Part shown: piece after piece, positions 20,704 to 30,689 of the stretch
Layout of the letters: each line of letters starts with the position of its first letter
Numbering within the stretch: the stretch's first letter is position 1
Source: an uncultured Pelagibacteraceae bacterium
GTDB taxonomy: Bacteria; Pseudomonadota; Alphaproteobacteria; Pelagibacterales; Pelagibacteraceae
Reading direction: 5' to 3'
NCBI GenBank assembly: GCA_902514755.1
Contig: CABXRY010000003.1
Location: 1 to 64,000 of the forward strand
Length of the DNA stretch: 64,000 nucleotides
Notes under the pieces: generated by a model
Told to the model about the DNA's origin: nothing
Database searches by the model: none
What the model saw: only the letters and a program-made list of their open reading frames with translations
Program-made: the position numbers and the translations under genes

Positions 20704-21170
20704 CTCCAATCCCATGGATAGTCAAATTCCATTGACCACATCCCAAGTTTATTAGATTTAGCAAATTCTTCATCGGGTATAAATTTTTTAGAATATTTTC
20801 TATAAGCAAATGCGTAACCACTTCGAACTAAATAACTTGATAAACTCTCATTATTAACAAAACATTCTGCCAGTATTCTTTTGTATCGATCTTTACCCTC
20901 TTTTACACAATTCACTTTATTATTTCCAATTTTATCAACAAGAATTTTTTTAGCATTTAATCCACATAAGATTTTTTCACCATCTTTAATACATACTTGT
21001 TTTAACTCTGGAGTATCTATGCCGCTAAATCTAATCTTATCTCCATTTATTTTAATAGTATCGCCGTCTGTAATTTTTATATCTTGTGATTTGATATCAG
21101 TGTAAGTAAAAAAAAATACTAATGCTGAAATACTAATAACTAAAATGACTTTTCTTTTGCTTAAATACAT
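20691..21170 (-). CDS. Thermonuclease-family (SNase-like) secreted nuclease
   Basis: 159 aa; ITDGDTIKINGDKIRFSGIDTPE...DRYKRILAECFVN...AFAYRKYS; N-terminal signal/anchor. Confidence 0.9.
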   Translation of the reverse strand: MYLSKRKVILVISISALVFFFTYTDIKSQDIKITDGDTIKINGDKIRFSGIDTPELKQVCIKDGEKILCGLNAKKILVDKIGNNKVNCVKEGKDRYKRILAECFVNNESLSSYLVRSGYAFAYRKYSKKFIPDEEFAKSNKLGMWSMEFDYPWDWRKKN

Positions 21171-22560
21171 TATTTAAGAAATATCCAATGAATATGATTA
21201 GAGCAATACCCATTACCCAATTAGTAGCCATTATTGTATAAAATATATCAGTATAATCACCACCTCTAATGTTAATAACATACCACAAAGAAAGAAAAGG
21301 AAATGCTGTTAACCGTAAAATACTCAAATAAAGACTATACATGGGTTTTTTCAAAGCCTGAAACACAGCGGTAGTGATAAAGAATACTGGATAAATTGGG
21401 CCAATTAAAGCTGCAACTTTAAGATAAATAGCTCCGTGGATAATAGCTTCTGGATTATTAGTAAATTGTGAAACAAAAAAATCTGCACCAAAAAATAATA
21501 TAATCCCTGCTGCAACCATAAATGATGATCCAAATAAAAGAGCCTTTGAATAAAGCTCTCTAATTCTATTATATTCTTTTGCACCAAAATTTTGTCCGCC
21601 AATAGATAGTACTGCTGTATTTAAGCCAATTACTGGTAATAAAAAAACCTGTTCAACTCTTAAAGCTGCACCATATCCTGCTGTAGCTAAATCTCCAAAT
21701 TTACCTATAAAATATAAAATATTAAAAATACCAACACCAATAAACAGCATACTAAACATTACTGGGATGGATTGTTTTGTTAGTGCATTTAAATAATCAA
21801 ATTTAGGAATAAAGCATACTAATTTTAAATATTTTTTTATTTTACATTGATTAACTTTGTAGGCTAAATATATAGTACCTAATAACTGAGATATAACAGT
21901 GGCAATAGCAAGACCTGCAATTCCAAATCCTGGTATAAAGCCATAACCCCATATAAATAAGGGGTTTAAAAAAATATTTAAAAAGAAACTAAAAATTAAT
22001 ACATTTCTATAACTCCTAGTATCTCCTTGAGCATTGAGAGTGCCATTTAAAGATATTTGTACAAGTACAATAAATGTTCCATAAAAAATAATATCTAGAT
22101 ATTCGCGAGTAAGCGCTATCCCTGAAACATCAGAACCCATAATGCCTAATAAAAAGTTTGAAGTATTCAGCCCAAAAAGAGTTACCAATATAGAGATAAA
22201 TAAAGCATAAATTAATGATTGAGCAATATACATTGAGGCTACACGTTCTTTTTTTTCACCTATAGAATTTCCAATTATTGCATTTGTTGCAGCCCCTATA
22301 CCAACACCAACAGCTATAATTGTAAAATATATTGGAAATGACTTAGCGATTGCACCTATAGCTTCAGCAGATATTCTTCCTGCAAACCAAGTATCAACTA
22401 GATTATAAAACGTTTGGAATAACGATCCTACACTTGCAGGTATTGTTACTTTTCTTAAGAGATCCCAAATAGGATCTTTTGTTAAATTTATTTTTTTTGA
22501 CAATTTATTTCTATTTAAATTCTTTTTGAAATATATGCTTTGATCCAGTCTTTTTAGCAA
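21133..22560 (-). CDS. MATE-family efflux transporter
   Basis: 475 aa polytopic; IPASVGSLFQTFYNLVDTWFAGRISAEAIGAIAKSFPIYF. Confidence 0.92.
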   Translation of the reverse strand: MLKRLDQSIYFKKNLNRNKLSKKINLTKDPIWDLLRKVTIPASVGSLFQTFYNLVDTWFAGRISAEAIGAIAKSFPIYFTIIAVGVGIGAATNAIIGNSIGEKKERVASMYIAQSLIYALFISILVTLFGLNTSNFLLGIMGSDVSGIALTREYLDIIFYGTFIVLVQISLNGTLNAQGDTRSYRNVLIFSFFLNIFLNPLFIWGYGFIPGFGIAGLAIATVISQLLGTIYLAYKVNQCKIKKYLKLVCFIPKFDYLNALTKQSIPVMFSMLFIGVGIFNILYFIGKFGDLATAGYGAALRVEQVFLLPVIGLNTAVLSIGGQNFGAKEYNRIRELYSKALLFGSSFMVAAGIILFFGADFFVSQFTNNPEAIIHGAIYLKVAALIGPIYPVFFITTAVFQALKKPMYSLYLSILRLTAFPFLSLWYVINIRGGDYTDIFYTIMATNWVMGIALIIFIGYFLNNVFKQKKSHFSY

Positions 22561-23419
22561 GATTTATTTGTTTTTGTCTCATTCTAAATCGTTCTTTTTG
22601 AATTTCTGTCAAATTATCGTGACAATTTGGACATGAAACACCCTCCTCATATTTTTTAGATTTTTTATCTTTAGAATTAATTGGTTTTCTGCATCCACTA
22701 CAGATATAATAACTTCCAACTTTAAGACCGTGCTTGAGACTAATTCTGTTATCAAAAACAAAACACTCACCTGTCCACATACTATCTTTTTTTTTGATCT
22801 TTTTAAGATAATTCAAAATACCACCATTTAATTGATAGATATTTTTAAAACCCTTTTTCTTTAAATACACAGATGTTTTTTCACATCGAATACCACCAGT
22901 ACAAAACATAGCAACAGGTTTGTCTTTTTTTAATTTATTTAAATATTTTGGAAAATCTCTAAAATTTCTAACATTAGGATTTACTGAATTTTTAAATGTT
23001 CCTACACCATATTCAAAAGGTTTTCTTGTATCTATTATATGAGTATCTTTTTTTTTGATTAATTTATTCCATTCATTGGGATTTAAATGTGTTCCTAAAT
23101 TTCTTTCTTTAGAATTTAAAATCAAATTCATTGGGACAATTTCTTTTTTAATTTTAACTTTAGGTTTATGAAATGGATGAAATGAACTTTTAGAGTTATT
23201 GCTGTTATCAAATTCTTTAAAAGAAAAAATTTTTTTTAATCTATTAATAATACTTTTAACATCTTTTACTTTTCCAGATATAGTTCCATTAATACCTTCG
23301 TTAGCAATAATAATAGTTCCTCTAATTTTTTTATTTATTAAAAAATTTTGAAGTAAAACTTTATTTTTTTTTAATGATTTTATTTTTACAAATTTATAAA
23401 ATCCTAATACTTCAAACAT
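22511..23419 (-). CDS. trhO: tRNA uridine(34) hydroxylase, rhodanese-type
   Basis: 302 aa; ANEGINGTISG; VAMFCTGGIRCEKTSVYLKKKGFKNIYQLNGGI. Confidence 0.9.
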   Translation of the reverse strand: MFEVLGFYKFVKIKSLKKNKVLLQNFLINKKIRGTIIIANEGINGTISGKVKDVKSIINRLKKIFSFKEFDNSNNSKSSFHPFHKPKVKIKKEIVPMNLILNSKERNLGTHLNPNEWNKLIKKKDTHIIDTRKPFEYGVGTFKNSVNPNVRNFRDFPKYLNKLKKDKPVAMFCTGGIRCEKTSVYLKKKGFKNIYQLNGGILNYLKKIKKKDSMWTGECFVFDNRISLKHGLKVGSYYICSGCRKPINSKDKKSKKYEEGVSCPNCHDNLTEIQKERFRMRQKQINLAKKTGSKHIFQKEFK

Positions 23420-24069
23420 TATAAAACTCTACAGACAGTCATCCCATCTCCTAAAGGTAATATAATTTGCTCGACTCTATTATCCTTAGAAACATAGGTA
23501 TTAAATTCTCTAATATTAACAGTGTATTTATCAAGATTATCTTCATCAACAACTTCACCATGCCACAACACATTATCAATAATTATTAATCCACCTTTAT
23601 TGACTCGCTCTAAAGATCTTTCATAATAATCTTTATAATTCATTTTATCTGCATCAATAAAAACCATATCAAATTTAGTATTTTTTAATTCATTTAAACT
23701 TTCAAGGGCTGGCTTTATTATTGTTTTAATTTTATGGTCTTGTTTTGCTTTTTTAAAAAAATTTAAAGCAACCTTATTAGTTTCTTCATTTTTATCGAGT
23801 GCTATCAGTTTTCCATTATCAGGTAGAGCAAGTAAAATTGAAAGTGCGCTGAGTCCTGTAAAAGTTCCAATTTCAAGTACATTTTTAATATTTGAGATTT
23901 TTATAATTAAATAAAGAAAATGACATTGAGAAGGATCAACTTGCATCCTCTTGATATCACCTAATGTATTATTATAATCAATTATTTCTTGTTGAACTGG
24001 GTGTAATTTTAAACCAAAATCGTTGATATAATTTTGTAATTTTTTTGATATTTCTAGGTTTACACCCAT
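23419..24069 (-). CDS. Class I SAM-dependent O-methyltransferase (CCoAOMT-like)
   Basis: 216 aa; VLEIGTFTGLSALSILLALPDNGKLIALDKNEE; DMVFIDADKMNYKDYY; IIIDNVLWHG. Confidence 0.9.
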   Translation of the reverse strand: MGVNLEISKKLQNYINDFGLKLHPVQQEIIDYNNTLGDIKRMQVDPSQCHFLYLIIKISNIKNVLEIGTFTGLSALSILLALPDNGKLIALDKNEETNKVALNFFKKAKQDHKIKTIIKPALESLNELKNTKFDMVFIDADKMNYKDYYERSLERVNKGGLIIIDNVLWHGEVVDEDNLDKYTVNIREFNTYVSKDNRVEQIILPLGDGMTVCRVL

Positions 24070-24073
24070 TTTA

Positions 24074-25549
24074 TTAAAGTTTTTTCTTTAATATTTCGTT
24101 TATCAATTGAGGGTTTGCTTTTCCACCTGAAACTTTCATTGCTTGACCTACAAAGAAACCAAATAGTTTTTCTTTTCCATTTTTATATTCAATAGCTTTA
24201 TCCCTATTATCGTCGATAATTTTATCTATTAAAGTTTCCAGGGCTTTAGGGTCACTTTCTTGTTTTAATCCTTTTTCTTCAACAATAATTTGTGGATCTT
24301 TATCTCCATCCATCATCAGCTCAAATATTGTCTTAGCAATTTTTCCTGAAATCGTTCCGTTTTTAATTAAATTAACTAGCTTTGCTAAATTTTTAGCGCT
24401 TATAGGGCTTTGAGAAATCTCAAGATTTTTATTGTTTAAAACTGCGAATAACTCCCCTGTTATCCAGTTAACAGCTAATTTAATGTCTTTGTTTTTACCC
24501 ATCTTAGCTACCACTTCTTCAAAATATTTTGCAGTATCAATATCAGAAACTAATATTGTTGCCTCGTAAGTAGAAACTTTAAACTCATCAATAAATCTTT
24601 TCTTTTTATCGTCTGGTAGCTCCGGTATATCTTTTTTAAGATTATCAATGAATTCATCAGTAACTTCCAATGGTAATAAGTCTGGGTCAGGAAAATATCT
24701 ATAGTCATGAGCATCTTCTTTTGATCTCATTGATCTTGTTTCATTTTTTTTAGTATCAAATAATCTAGTTTCTTGATCAATTGATTTACCCTCCTCAATC
24801 AAATCAACTTGTCTATTAGCTTCATAATCAATTGCCATTTGCATGAACTTAATAGAATTAACATTTTTAATCTCACAACGTGTTCCAAGTTCTTTAGAGT
24901 CTTTTAATCTTACAGAAACGTTCACATCTGCTCTTATAGAGCCTTCTTGCATGTTACCATCGCATGTACCTAAATATCTCATTATAGATCTGAGTTTTTT
25001 AATATATGCACTAACTTCATTAGGTGATCTTAAATCAGGTTTACTCACTATTTCCATTAAAGCTACGCCTGATCTATTTAAATCAACTAATGTATTTTGA
25101 GGATCAATATCATGAATACTTTTTCCAGCATCTTGTTCTAAATGAAGTCTTTCTATACCAACTTCTTTTTGTCCATTGGGCATATCTAGTACAACTTTAC
25201 CCTCACCTACGATTGGATACTTAAATTGAGATATTTGATAACCTTGAGGTAGATCTGCATAAAAATAATTTTTTCTATCAAATACCGATCTTTTGTTAAT
25301 TTGGGCTCTTAACCCAATTCCTGTTTTAATTGCTTGTTTCACACAAAATTCATTAATCACAGGTAACATTCCAGGAAAAGCAGCATCAACTAAACTAACT
25401 TGTGTATTAGGCTCTGCGCCAAATTTTGTAGATGATGATGAAAATAACTTAGAATTAGAAGTCACCTGCGCATGAACTTCTAAACCAATAACAACTTCAT
25501 AAACATTGTTATATCTTTCAATCAAGTATTCAGATTTATCTTTGGCCAT
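24074..25549 (-). CDS. gatB: Asp-tRNA(Asn)/Glu-tRNA(Gln) amidotransferase subunit B
   Basis: 491 aa; [47 protein letters not shown]. Confidence 0.97.
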   Translation of the reverse strand: MAKDKSEYLIERYNNVYEVVIGLEVHAQVTSNSKLFSSSSTKFGAEPNTQVSLVDAAFPGMLPVINEFCVKQAIKTGIGLRAQINKRSVFDRKNYFYADLPQGYQISQFKYPIVGEGKVVLDMPNGQKEVGIERLHLEQDAGKSIHDIDPQNTLVDLNRSGVALMEIVSKPDLRSPNEVSAYIKKLRSIMRYLGTCDGNMQEGSIRADVNVSVRLKDSKELGTRCEIKNVNSIKFMQMAIDYEANRQVDLIEEGKSIDQETRLFDTKKNETRSMRSKEDAHDYRYFPDPDLLPLEVTDEFIDNLKKDIPELPDDKKKRFIDEFKVSTYEATILVSDIDTAKYFEEVVAKMGKNKDIKLAVNWITGELFAVLNNKNLEISQSPISAKNLAKLVNLIKNGTISGKIAKTIFELMMDGDKDPQIIVEEKGLKQESDPKALETLIDKIIDDNRDKAIEYKNGKEKLFGFFVGQAMKVSGGKANPQLINEILKKKL

Positions 25550-27009
25550 TATTTAATCCACCAATCAGTAATCTTATTTTTAAAACCAATTTTTTCTTCC
25601 ATTGCATAGGCAACATCTAATATTTCTTGCTCTTTAAAAGCTTTTCCAATAATTTGTAATCCTAGTGGATATCCTGCTGTGTCATGACCAGCAGGAATAG
25701 AAATAGCTGGTAGTCCAGCTAGATTTACTGGAACTGTAAATACATCATTCAAATACATTGAAACTGGATCATCTTTTTTTTCACCTATTTTAAAAGCTGA
25801 ACTAGGTGTTGATGGAGTTAAAATTGCATCTATTTGTTTATACGCTTCATCAAAATCATTTTTAATTAGTTTTCTAACTTTTTGAGCTTTTAAATAATAA
25901 GCATCATAATATCCTGATGATAAAACGTATGTGCCAATCATTATTCTTCTTTGAACTTCAGCACCAAAACCTTCAGATCTTGTTTTTTCATACATATCAA
26001 TTAAATTTTCACCTTTAGCTCTAAAGCCATACTTTACTCCATCATATCTTGCTAAATTTGATGAAGCTTCAGCAGGAGCTACTATGTAATATGTAGGCAA
26101 AGCATAACTAGTATTAGGTAGAGAAATATCTATTATTTCAGCACCACAATCTTTTGCGTATTGGATTCCCTTTTGCCATAAATCTTCTATTTCTTTTGGC
26201 ATACCATCAACTCTGTATTCTTTAGGAATACCTATTTTTTTTCCTTTAATATCTTTGTTTAATTCTTTGCTATATTGATTTCTTTTGAAGTCTATAGATG
26301 TAGAGTCTTTTTTATCATAAGTGCTGATAACTTCTTGTAGCAAAGCACAATCTTTGACATTTTGAGCCATAGGTCCTGCCTGATCCAAAGATGAGGCAAA
26401 AGCAACAATTCCATATCTAGAGCAACTTCCATAGGTTGGTTTTAAACCTACAGTTCCAGTAAATGATGCTGGTTGTCTAATAGATCCACCTGTATCAGTT
26501 CCAATTGTAATGGGCGTAAGTTGACCTGACACAGCTGCTGCTGAACCACCAGATGAACCACCCGGTACTAATCCTTTGTCTATTGGATTTTGAACATTTC
26601 CATAATAACTGGTTTCATTTGATGATCCCATCGCGAATTCATCACAATTTAATTTCCCAAGTAAAATAGCGCCCTCATTCCATATATTTTGTGTCACAGT
26701 CGACTCATAAGTTGGAACAAAATTTTCTAAAATTTTACTACCGGCGGTGGTTCTAACATTTTCAGTGCAAAATAGATCTTTAACAGCAATAGGTATGCCT
26801 GGTAATTTTAAATCAAAATTAGGATTTTGATCAAATTTTTTAGCTTTATCAATTGCATTTGAAAAATCCTCAGAAATGTAAGAATTTAATTCTTTTGACT
26901 TTTCTGAACGTTCTATAAATGCTTTAGTAACTTCCTCTGAAGATAATTCTTTATTTTTAATATTATCTACTAAAGATGTTAATGATTGAGTGGTTATGTT
27001 GGACATCAT
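25549..27009 (-). CDS. gatA: Asp-tRNA(Asn)/Glu-tRNA(Gln) amidotransferase subunit A
   Basis: 486 aa; [34 protein letters not shown] amidase signature. Confidence 0.97.
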   Translation of the reverse strand: MMSNITTQSLTSLVDNIKNKELSSEEVTKAFIERSEKSKELNSYISEDFSNAIDKAKKFDQNPNFDLKLPGIPIAVKDLFCTENVRTTAGSKILENFVPTYESTVTQNIWNEGAILLGKLNCDEFAMGSSNETSYYGNVQNPIDKGLVPGGSSGGSAAAVSGQLTPITIGTDTGGSIRQPASFTGTVGLKPTYGSCSRYGIVAFASSLDQAGPMAQNVKDCALLQEVISTYDKKDSTSIDFKRNQYSKELNKDIKGKKIGIPKEYRVDGMPKEIEDLWQKGIQYAKDCGAEIIDISLPNTSYALPTYYIVAPAEASSNLARYDGVKYGFRAKGENLIDMYEKTRSEGFGAEVQRRIMIGTYVLSSGYYDAYYLKAQKVRKLIKNDFDEAYKQIDAILTPSTPSSAFKIGEKKDDPVSMYLNDVFTVPVNLAGLPAISIPAGHDTAGYPLGLQIIGKAFKEQEILDVAYAMEEKIGFKNKITDWWIK

Positions 27010-27293
27010 TCAACTACCTTTGGAACTACAAAAAAATCTTCATTATCTTCAGGTGAGTTTTTTATAATTTGTTCTCTAATATTTTCACTTTTAATCTCAT
27101 CAGATCTAAATTTTAATGTTGTTTCAGCAACTGATGTTAGTGGTTCAACATTGTCTGTTTTTAATTCATTTAATTTTTCAATAAATTCAAATATTGAGTT
27201 TAAATCACCAGCTAGTTTTTGGGCTTTTTGTTCATCAACAGAAATTCTTGATAATTTTGAGATATGTTTTATGGTTTTAAGATCAATAGTCAT
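27006..27293 (-). CDS. gatC: Asp-tRNA(Asn)/Glu-tRNA(Gln) amidotransferase subunit C (start placed at ATG 27293; ORF track extends to 27323)
   Basis: [44 protein letters not shown]...; operon with gatAB. Confidence 0.93.
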   Translation of the reverse strand: MTIDLKTIKHISKLSRISVDEQKAQKLAGDLNSIFEFIEKLNELKTDNVEPLTSVAETTLKFRSDEIKSENIREQIIKNSPEDNEDFFVVPKVVE

Positions 27294-27343
27294 ATGGTAT
27301 TTAAATATGTCGCAAACTATCACTTAAGTTAAAAATATACAAT

Positions 27344-27799
27344 ATGATCACTATCGAAGATTTAAAAAAAAAGCAGTCTGAAACCTCTAGATTAATTGGA
27401 ATAGACCTTGGCTCAAAAAGAATTGGTGTATCAATTTGTGATGAAAAGCAATCTATAGCAACACCTTTTAAAACTATAAATAAGACTAATACTATTGAAT
27501 TAATTGATGAACTTAAAAAAATTATTGAAGAATACAATATTAAAGGAATTGTTATAGGCAATCCTATCAACATGGATGGAACATTAGGCAGATCTTCTCA
27601 ATCAGTAAATGATGTTTCTAACAACATAGATAAAGCAATCGATATTGATGTTTGCCTTTGGGACGAAAGACTTTCTACAGTTGGAGCATTTAATTTGTCT
27701 AGTAAACTAGATGTAAATGTAAGTAAAAGGGAAAAAAATATTGATCAAAACGCAGCTGCTTTCATACTTCAAGGAGCAATAGATTTTTTAAATAATTAA
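27344..27799 (+). CDS. ruvX: Holliday junction resolvase-like YqgF/RuvX
   Basis: 151 aa; IGIDLGSKRIGVSICDEKQSIATPF; WDERLSTVGA. Confidence 0.93.
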   Translation: MITIEDLKKKQSETSRLIGIDLGSKRIGVSICDEKQSIATPFKTINKTNTIELIDELKKIIEEYNIKGIVIGNPINMDGTLGRSSQSVNDVSNNIDKAIDIDVCLWDERLSTVGAFNLSSKLDVNVSKREKNIDQNAAAFILQGAIDFLNN

Positions 27800-27841
27800 T
27801 GCTTGCTATAAAGCTACTTTATGACTATAGAGTAAATTTTA

Positions 27842-28783
27842 ATGGCAATTAAATCAAACAAAGCTATTAAAATTTCTCAAAAACATTTGCTGGGTATCCA
27901 AGATTTGTCAATTAATGATGTTAATTTGATTTTAGATGAGTCTCAGAAATTCATAAAACTTAACCAAAGTAAAAACAAAAGATTAAATGTTCTAAACGGA
28001 AAAACTCAAATTAATCTTTTTTTTGAACCTTCGACTAGAACACAAAGTTCATTTGAATTGGCAGGAAAAAGATTAGGTGCAGACGTAATGTCTATGAACA
28101 TGGGTAATTCAGCAATTAAAAAAGGTGAGACATTAATTGATACAGCAATGACTTTAAATGCAATGCATCCAGATATAATTGTAATAAGACATCAAGACTC
28201 TGGTGCATGTAATCTTTTATCTCAAAAAGTAAATTGTGCGGTATTAAATGCGGGAGATGGAAGACGAGAACACCCTACTCAAGCATTACTTGATGCTTTA
28301 ACAATAATTAACAGAAAAAATAAAATTCAGGGATTAAGAATTGCAATTTGTGGAGATATTCTTCATTCAAGAGTGGCTAGATCTAATATTTATTTATTAA
28401 CTATGTTAGGTGCTGAAGTAAATATTATAGCACCATCAAATCTTATGCCTAAAGAAATAGAAAAATTTGGAGTAAATACTTTTACCGATATGAAAAAAGG
28501 ACTAAAGGATTGTGATATTGTGATGATGTTAAGACTTCAAAATGAAAGAATGACCAGTTCATTTTTATCATCAAATCGAGAATACTATGAATATTATGGC
28601 TTAACACCAGACAAGTTAGATCATGCTAAACAAGATGCAATTATAATGCATCCTGGTCCAATGAACAGAGGGATTGAAATTGATACAAGATTAGCTGACG
28701 ATATAAATAAAAGTGTAATTAAAGAACAAGTTGAACTAGGTGTGGCTGTTAGAATGGCATGTTTAAAAATTTTTTGTGAATAA
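27842..28783 (+). CDS. pyrB: Aspartate carbamoyltransferase catalytic subunit
   Basis: 313 aa; [38 protein letters not shown]. Confidence 0.97.
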   Translation: MAIKSNKAIKISQKHLLGIQDLSINDVNLILDESQKFIKLNQSKNKRLNVLNGKTQINLFFEPSTRTQSSFELAGKRLGADVMSMNMGNSAIKKGETLIDTAMTLNAMHPDIIVIRHQDSGACNLLSQKVNCAVLNAGDGRREHPTQALLDALTIINRKNKIQGLRIAICGDILHSRVARSNIYLLTMLGAEVNIIAPSNLMPKEIEKFGVNTFTDMKKGLKDCDIVMMLRLQNERMTSSFLSSNREYYEYYGLTPDKLDHAKQDAIIMHPGPMNRGIEIDTRLADDINKSVIKEQVELGVAVRMACLKIFCE

Positions 28784-30070
28784 ATGAAAAAACAATATTT
28801 TATAAATGGAAATATTATAGATCCTCATAATTCCATTAATGAATATGGGGGTTTAATTATTAGTGAAGATGGAAAAATTGAGGCTATTGGTAAGAAAGTA
28901 AATGTAAATAATCTTCCCACTAGAGAAAAACCTATTGACTTAAAAGGAAAACATTTAATTCCTGGTATTGTTGATATGAGAGTTTTTGTGGGTGAACCAG
29001 GTTATGAATATAAAGAAAATTTTAGAACTCTAAGTAACGCGGCATTATCAGGAGGAGTTACATCAGTTGTGACCATGCCAAATACAAATCCAATAATAGA
29101 TAATGTTTCAATTGTAGATTTTTTGAAAAGAAGAGGTAGAGATAAATCTAAAATAAATATATTCCCTTGCGCATCACTTACACAAAATATCGAAGGGACT
29201 AATATGACTGAATTTGGATTGTTGGCAAGAAAAGGAATAATAGCTTTCACTGATGGTGTCAAAACAATCCAAAATACAAGTTTAATGTCTAGAATAATGA
29301 ATTCCGCAAAAGATCTGGATTGTTTAATTATGCAACATGCAGAGGATTATCATCTTTCTAAAAATGGAATGATTAATTCTGGAATAATTGCAACCAAACT
29401 TGGATTATCAAGTATACCAGACATTGCCGAAAGAATAATAATTGAAAGAGACTTAACATTACTTGAGAAAAATAAATGCAGATATCATATTTCTCAGCTT
29501 TCATCAGCAAAATCAGTTGAGGTAATTAAAGAGAGAAAAAAAGAAATCAAATTTACTTGTGGTGTATCAATAAATAATCTTTCATTGAATGAGAATGATA
29601 TTGGCGATTTTAAAACCTTTTTAAAATTGTCACCACCACTTAGAAAAGAAGAAGATAGAGAAGCATTGGTTCAAGGGTTAAAAGACAAAACTATTGATGT
29701 AATTGTGTCAGATCATAAACCTGAAGATGAAGAGTCAAAAAGATTAACTTTTTCTCAAGCTGCAACTGGAGCTTCTGGCATTGAAACATTGTTATCGTTA
29801 AGCCTGGAATTATACCATAATGGATTAGTCAAACTTGAAACCATAATTCAAGCATTAACATCAAACCCTGCAAAAATTCTTAGAATAAACAAAGGAAATC
29901 TTACAATAGGAAATGATGCAGATTTTTGCATTATAGATTTAGATAAACCTTGGATTGTAAAAAAAGAAAATTTAATTTCAAAATCAAAAAATACTTCAAT
30001 AGAAGATAAAAAATTGCAGGGTAAAGTTACTAATACCTTTGTAAAAGGTAAGGAATTATTTAAAATATAA
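28784..30070 (+). CDS. pyrC: Dihydroorotase (type I-like)
   Basis: 428 aa; amidohydrolase fold; GKHLIPGIVDMRVFVGEPGYEYKENF...; VSDHKPEDEESKRLTFSQAATGASGIETLL; first metal motif reads DMRVFVG. Confidence 0.88.
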   Translation: MKKQYFINGNIIDPHNSINEYGGLIISEDGKIEAIGKKVNVNNLPTREKPIDLKGKHLIPGIVDMRVFVGEPGYEYKENFRTLSNAALSGGVTSVVTMPNTNPIIDNVSIVDFLKRRGRDKSKINIFPCASLTQNIEGTNMTEFGLLARKGIIAFTDGVKTIQNTSLMSRIMNSAKDLDCLIMQHAEDYHLSKNGMINSGIIATKLGLSSIPDIAERIIIERDLTLLEKNKCRYHISQLSSAKSVEVIKERKKEIKFTCGVSINNLSLNENDIGDFKTFLKLSPPLRKEEDREALVQGLKDKTIDVIVSDHKPEDEESKRLTFSQAATGASGIETLLSLSLELYHNGLVKLETIIQALTSNPAKILRINKGNLTIGNDADFCIIDLDKPWIVKKENLISKSKNTSIEDKKLQGKVTNTFVKGKELFKI

Positions 30071-30072
30071 CA

Positions 30073-30651
30073 ATGGAATATTTAATTGTTGGAATAATTT
30101 CATATCTAATGGGTTCAATACCATTTGGATACATTTTAACAAAAATTTTTTTAAAGCAAGATATTAGAGAAATTGGATCTGGTAATATTGGAGCTACTAA
30201 TGCTTTAAGAACAGGAAATAAATTAATCGGCTATTCCACATTAATCTTGGATGTAGCCAAAGCAATAATTCCAGTTATTTATGTTAAAATAAATTATCCA
30301 GAACTTATATATATTGCATCATTATGTGCCTTTTTAGGACATGTGTTTCCTTTATGGCTTAAATTCAAAGGAGGTAAAGGTGTTGCATCATACGTAGGAA
30401 TTTTATTTTCAATAAATATAATATTAGGAGTCATATTTATTTTAAGTTGGGGAATAATATTTTTGATATTTAAATACTCCTCTTTGTCGTCAATAATTGG
30501 TTCTTTATCAATTCCGATTTACTTAATTTTTACTGGTCAGATAACTGATGTTGTTTTTTTTGGGATAATGTTCATTTTGATCTTTTACACTCATAGAGAA
30601 AATATTAAACGACTTAAAAATAAAGAAGAAAATAAGACTAAAATTTATTAA
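30073..30651 (+). CDS. plsY: Glycerol-3-phosphate acyltransferase PlsY
   Basis: 192 aa; YLMGSIPFGYILTKIFLKQDIREIGSGNIGATNALRTGNK; KGGKGVASYVG. Confidence 0.96.
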   Translation: MEYLIVGIISYLMGSIPFGYILTKIFLKQDIREIGSGNIGATNALRTGNKLIGYSTLILDVAKAIIPVIYVKINYPELIYIASLCAFLGHVFPLWLKFKGGKGVASYVGILFSINIILGVIFILSWGIIFLIFKYSSLSSIIGSLSIPIYLIFTGQITDVVFFGIMFILIFYTHRENIKRLKNKEENKTKIY

Positions 30652-30657
30652 TTTGAC

Positions 30658-30684
30658 TATCAAAGACTTTTGAGTAGTTTGATA
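30658..30684. repeat. Inverted repeat TATCAAA-N13-TTTGATA in the plsY-topA gap
   Basis: Read directly; ends 5 nt before topA ATG. Confidence 0.7.
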
Positions 30685-30689
30685 AAATA

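Noticed and set aside
21133-21170. Overlaps SNase/MATE (38 nt), MATE/trhO (50 nt) and pyrE/RSH (44 nt) as possible gene fusions
   Set aside because: Frames differ and each product is complete; more likely start-site choice or ordinary compaction.
26986-27573. ORFs antisense to gatC and ruvX (26986-27327 +, 27301-27573 -)
   Set aside because: Overlap strongly supported genes on the opposite strand; composition typical of antisense reading.
28960-29000. PyrC first metal motif reads DMRVFVG instead of DxHxHxR, hinting at an inactive dihydroorotase
   Set aside because: Not pursued as a finding: other conserved segments look intact and no other pyrC candidate can be judged from this window; needs alignment.
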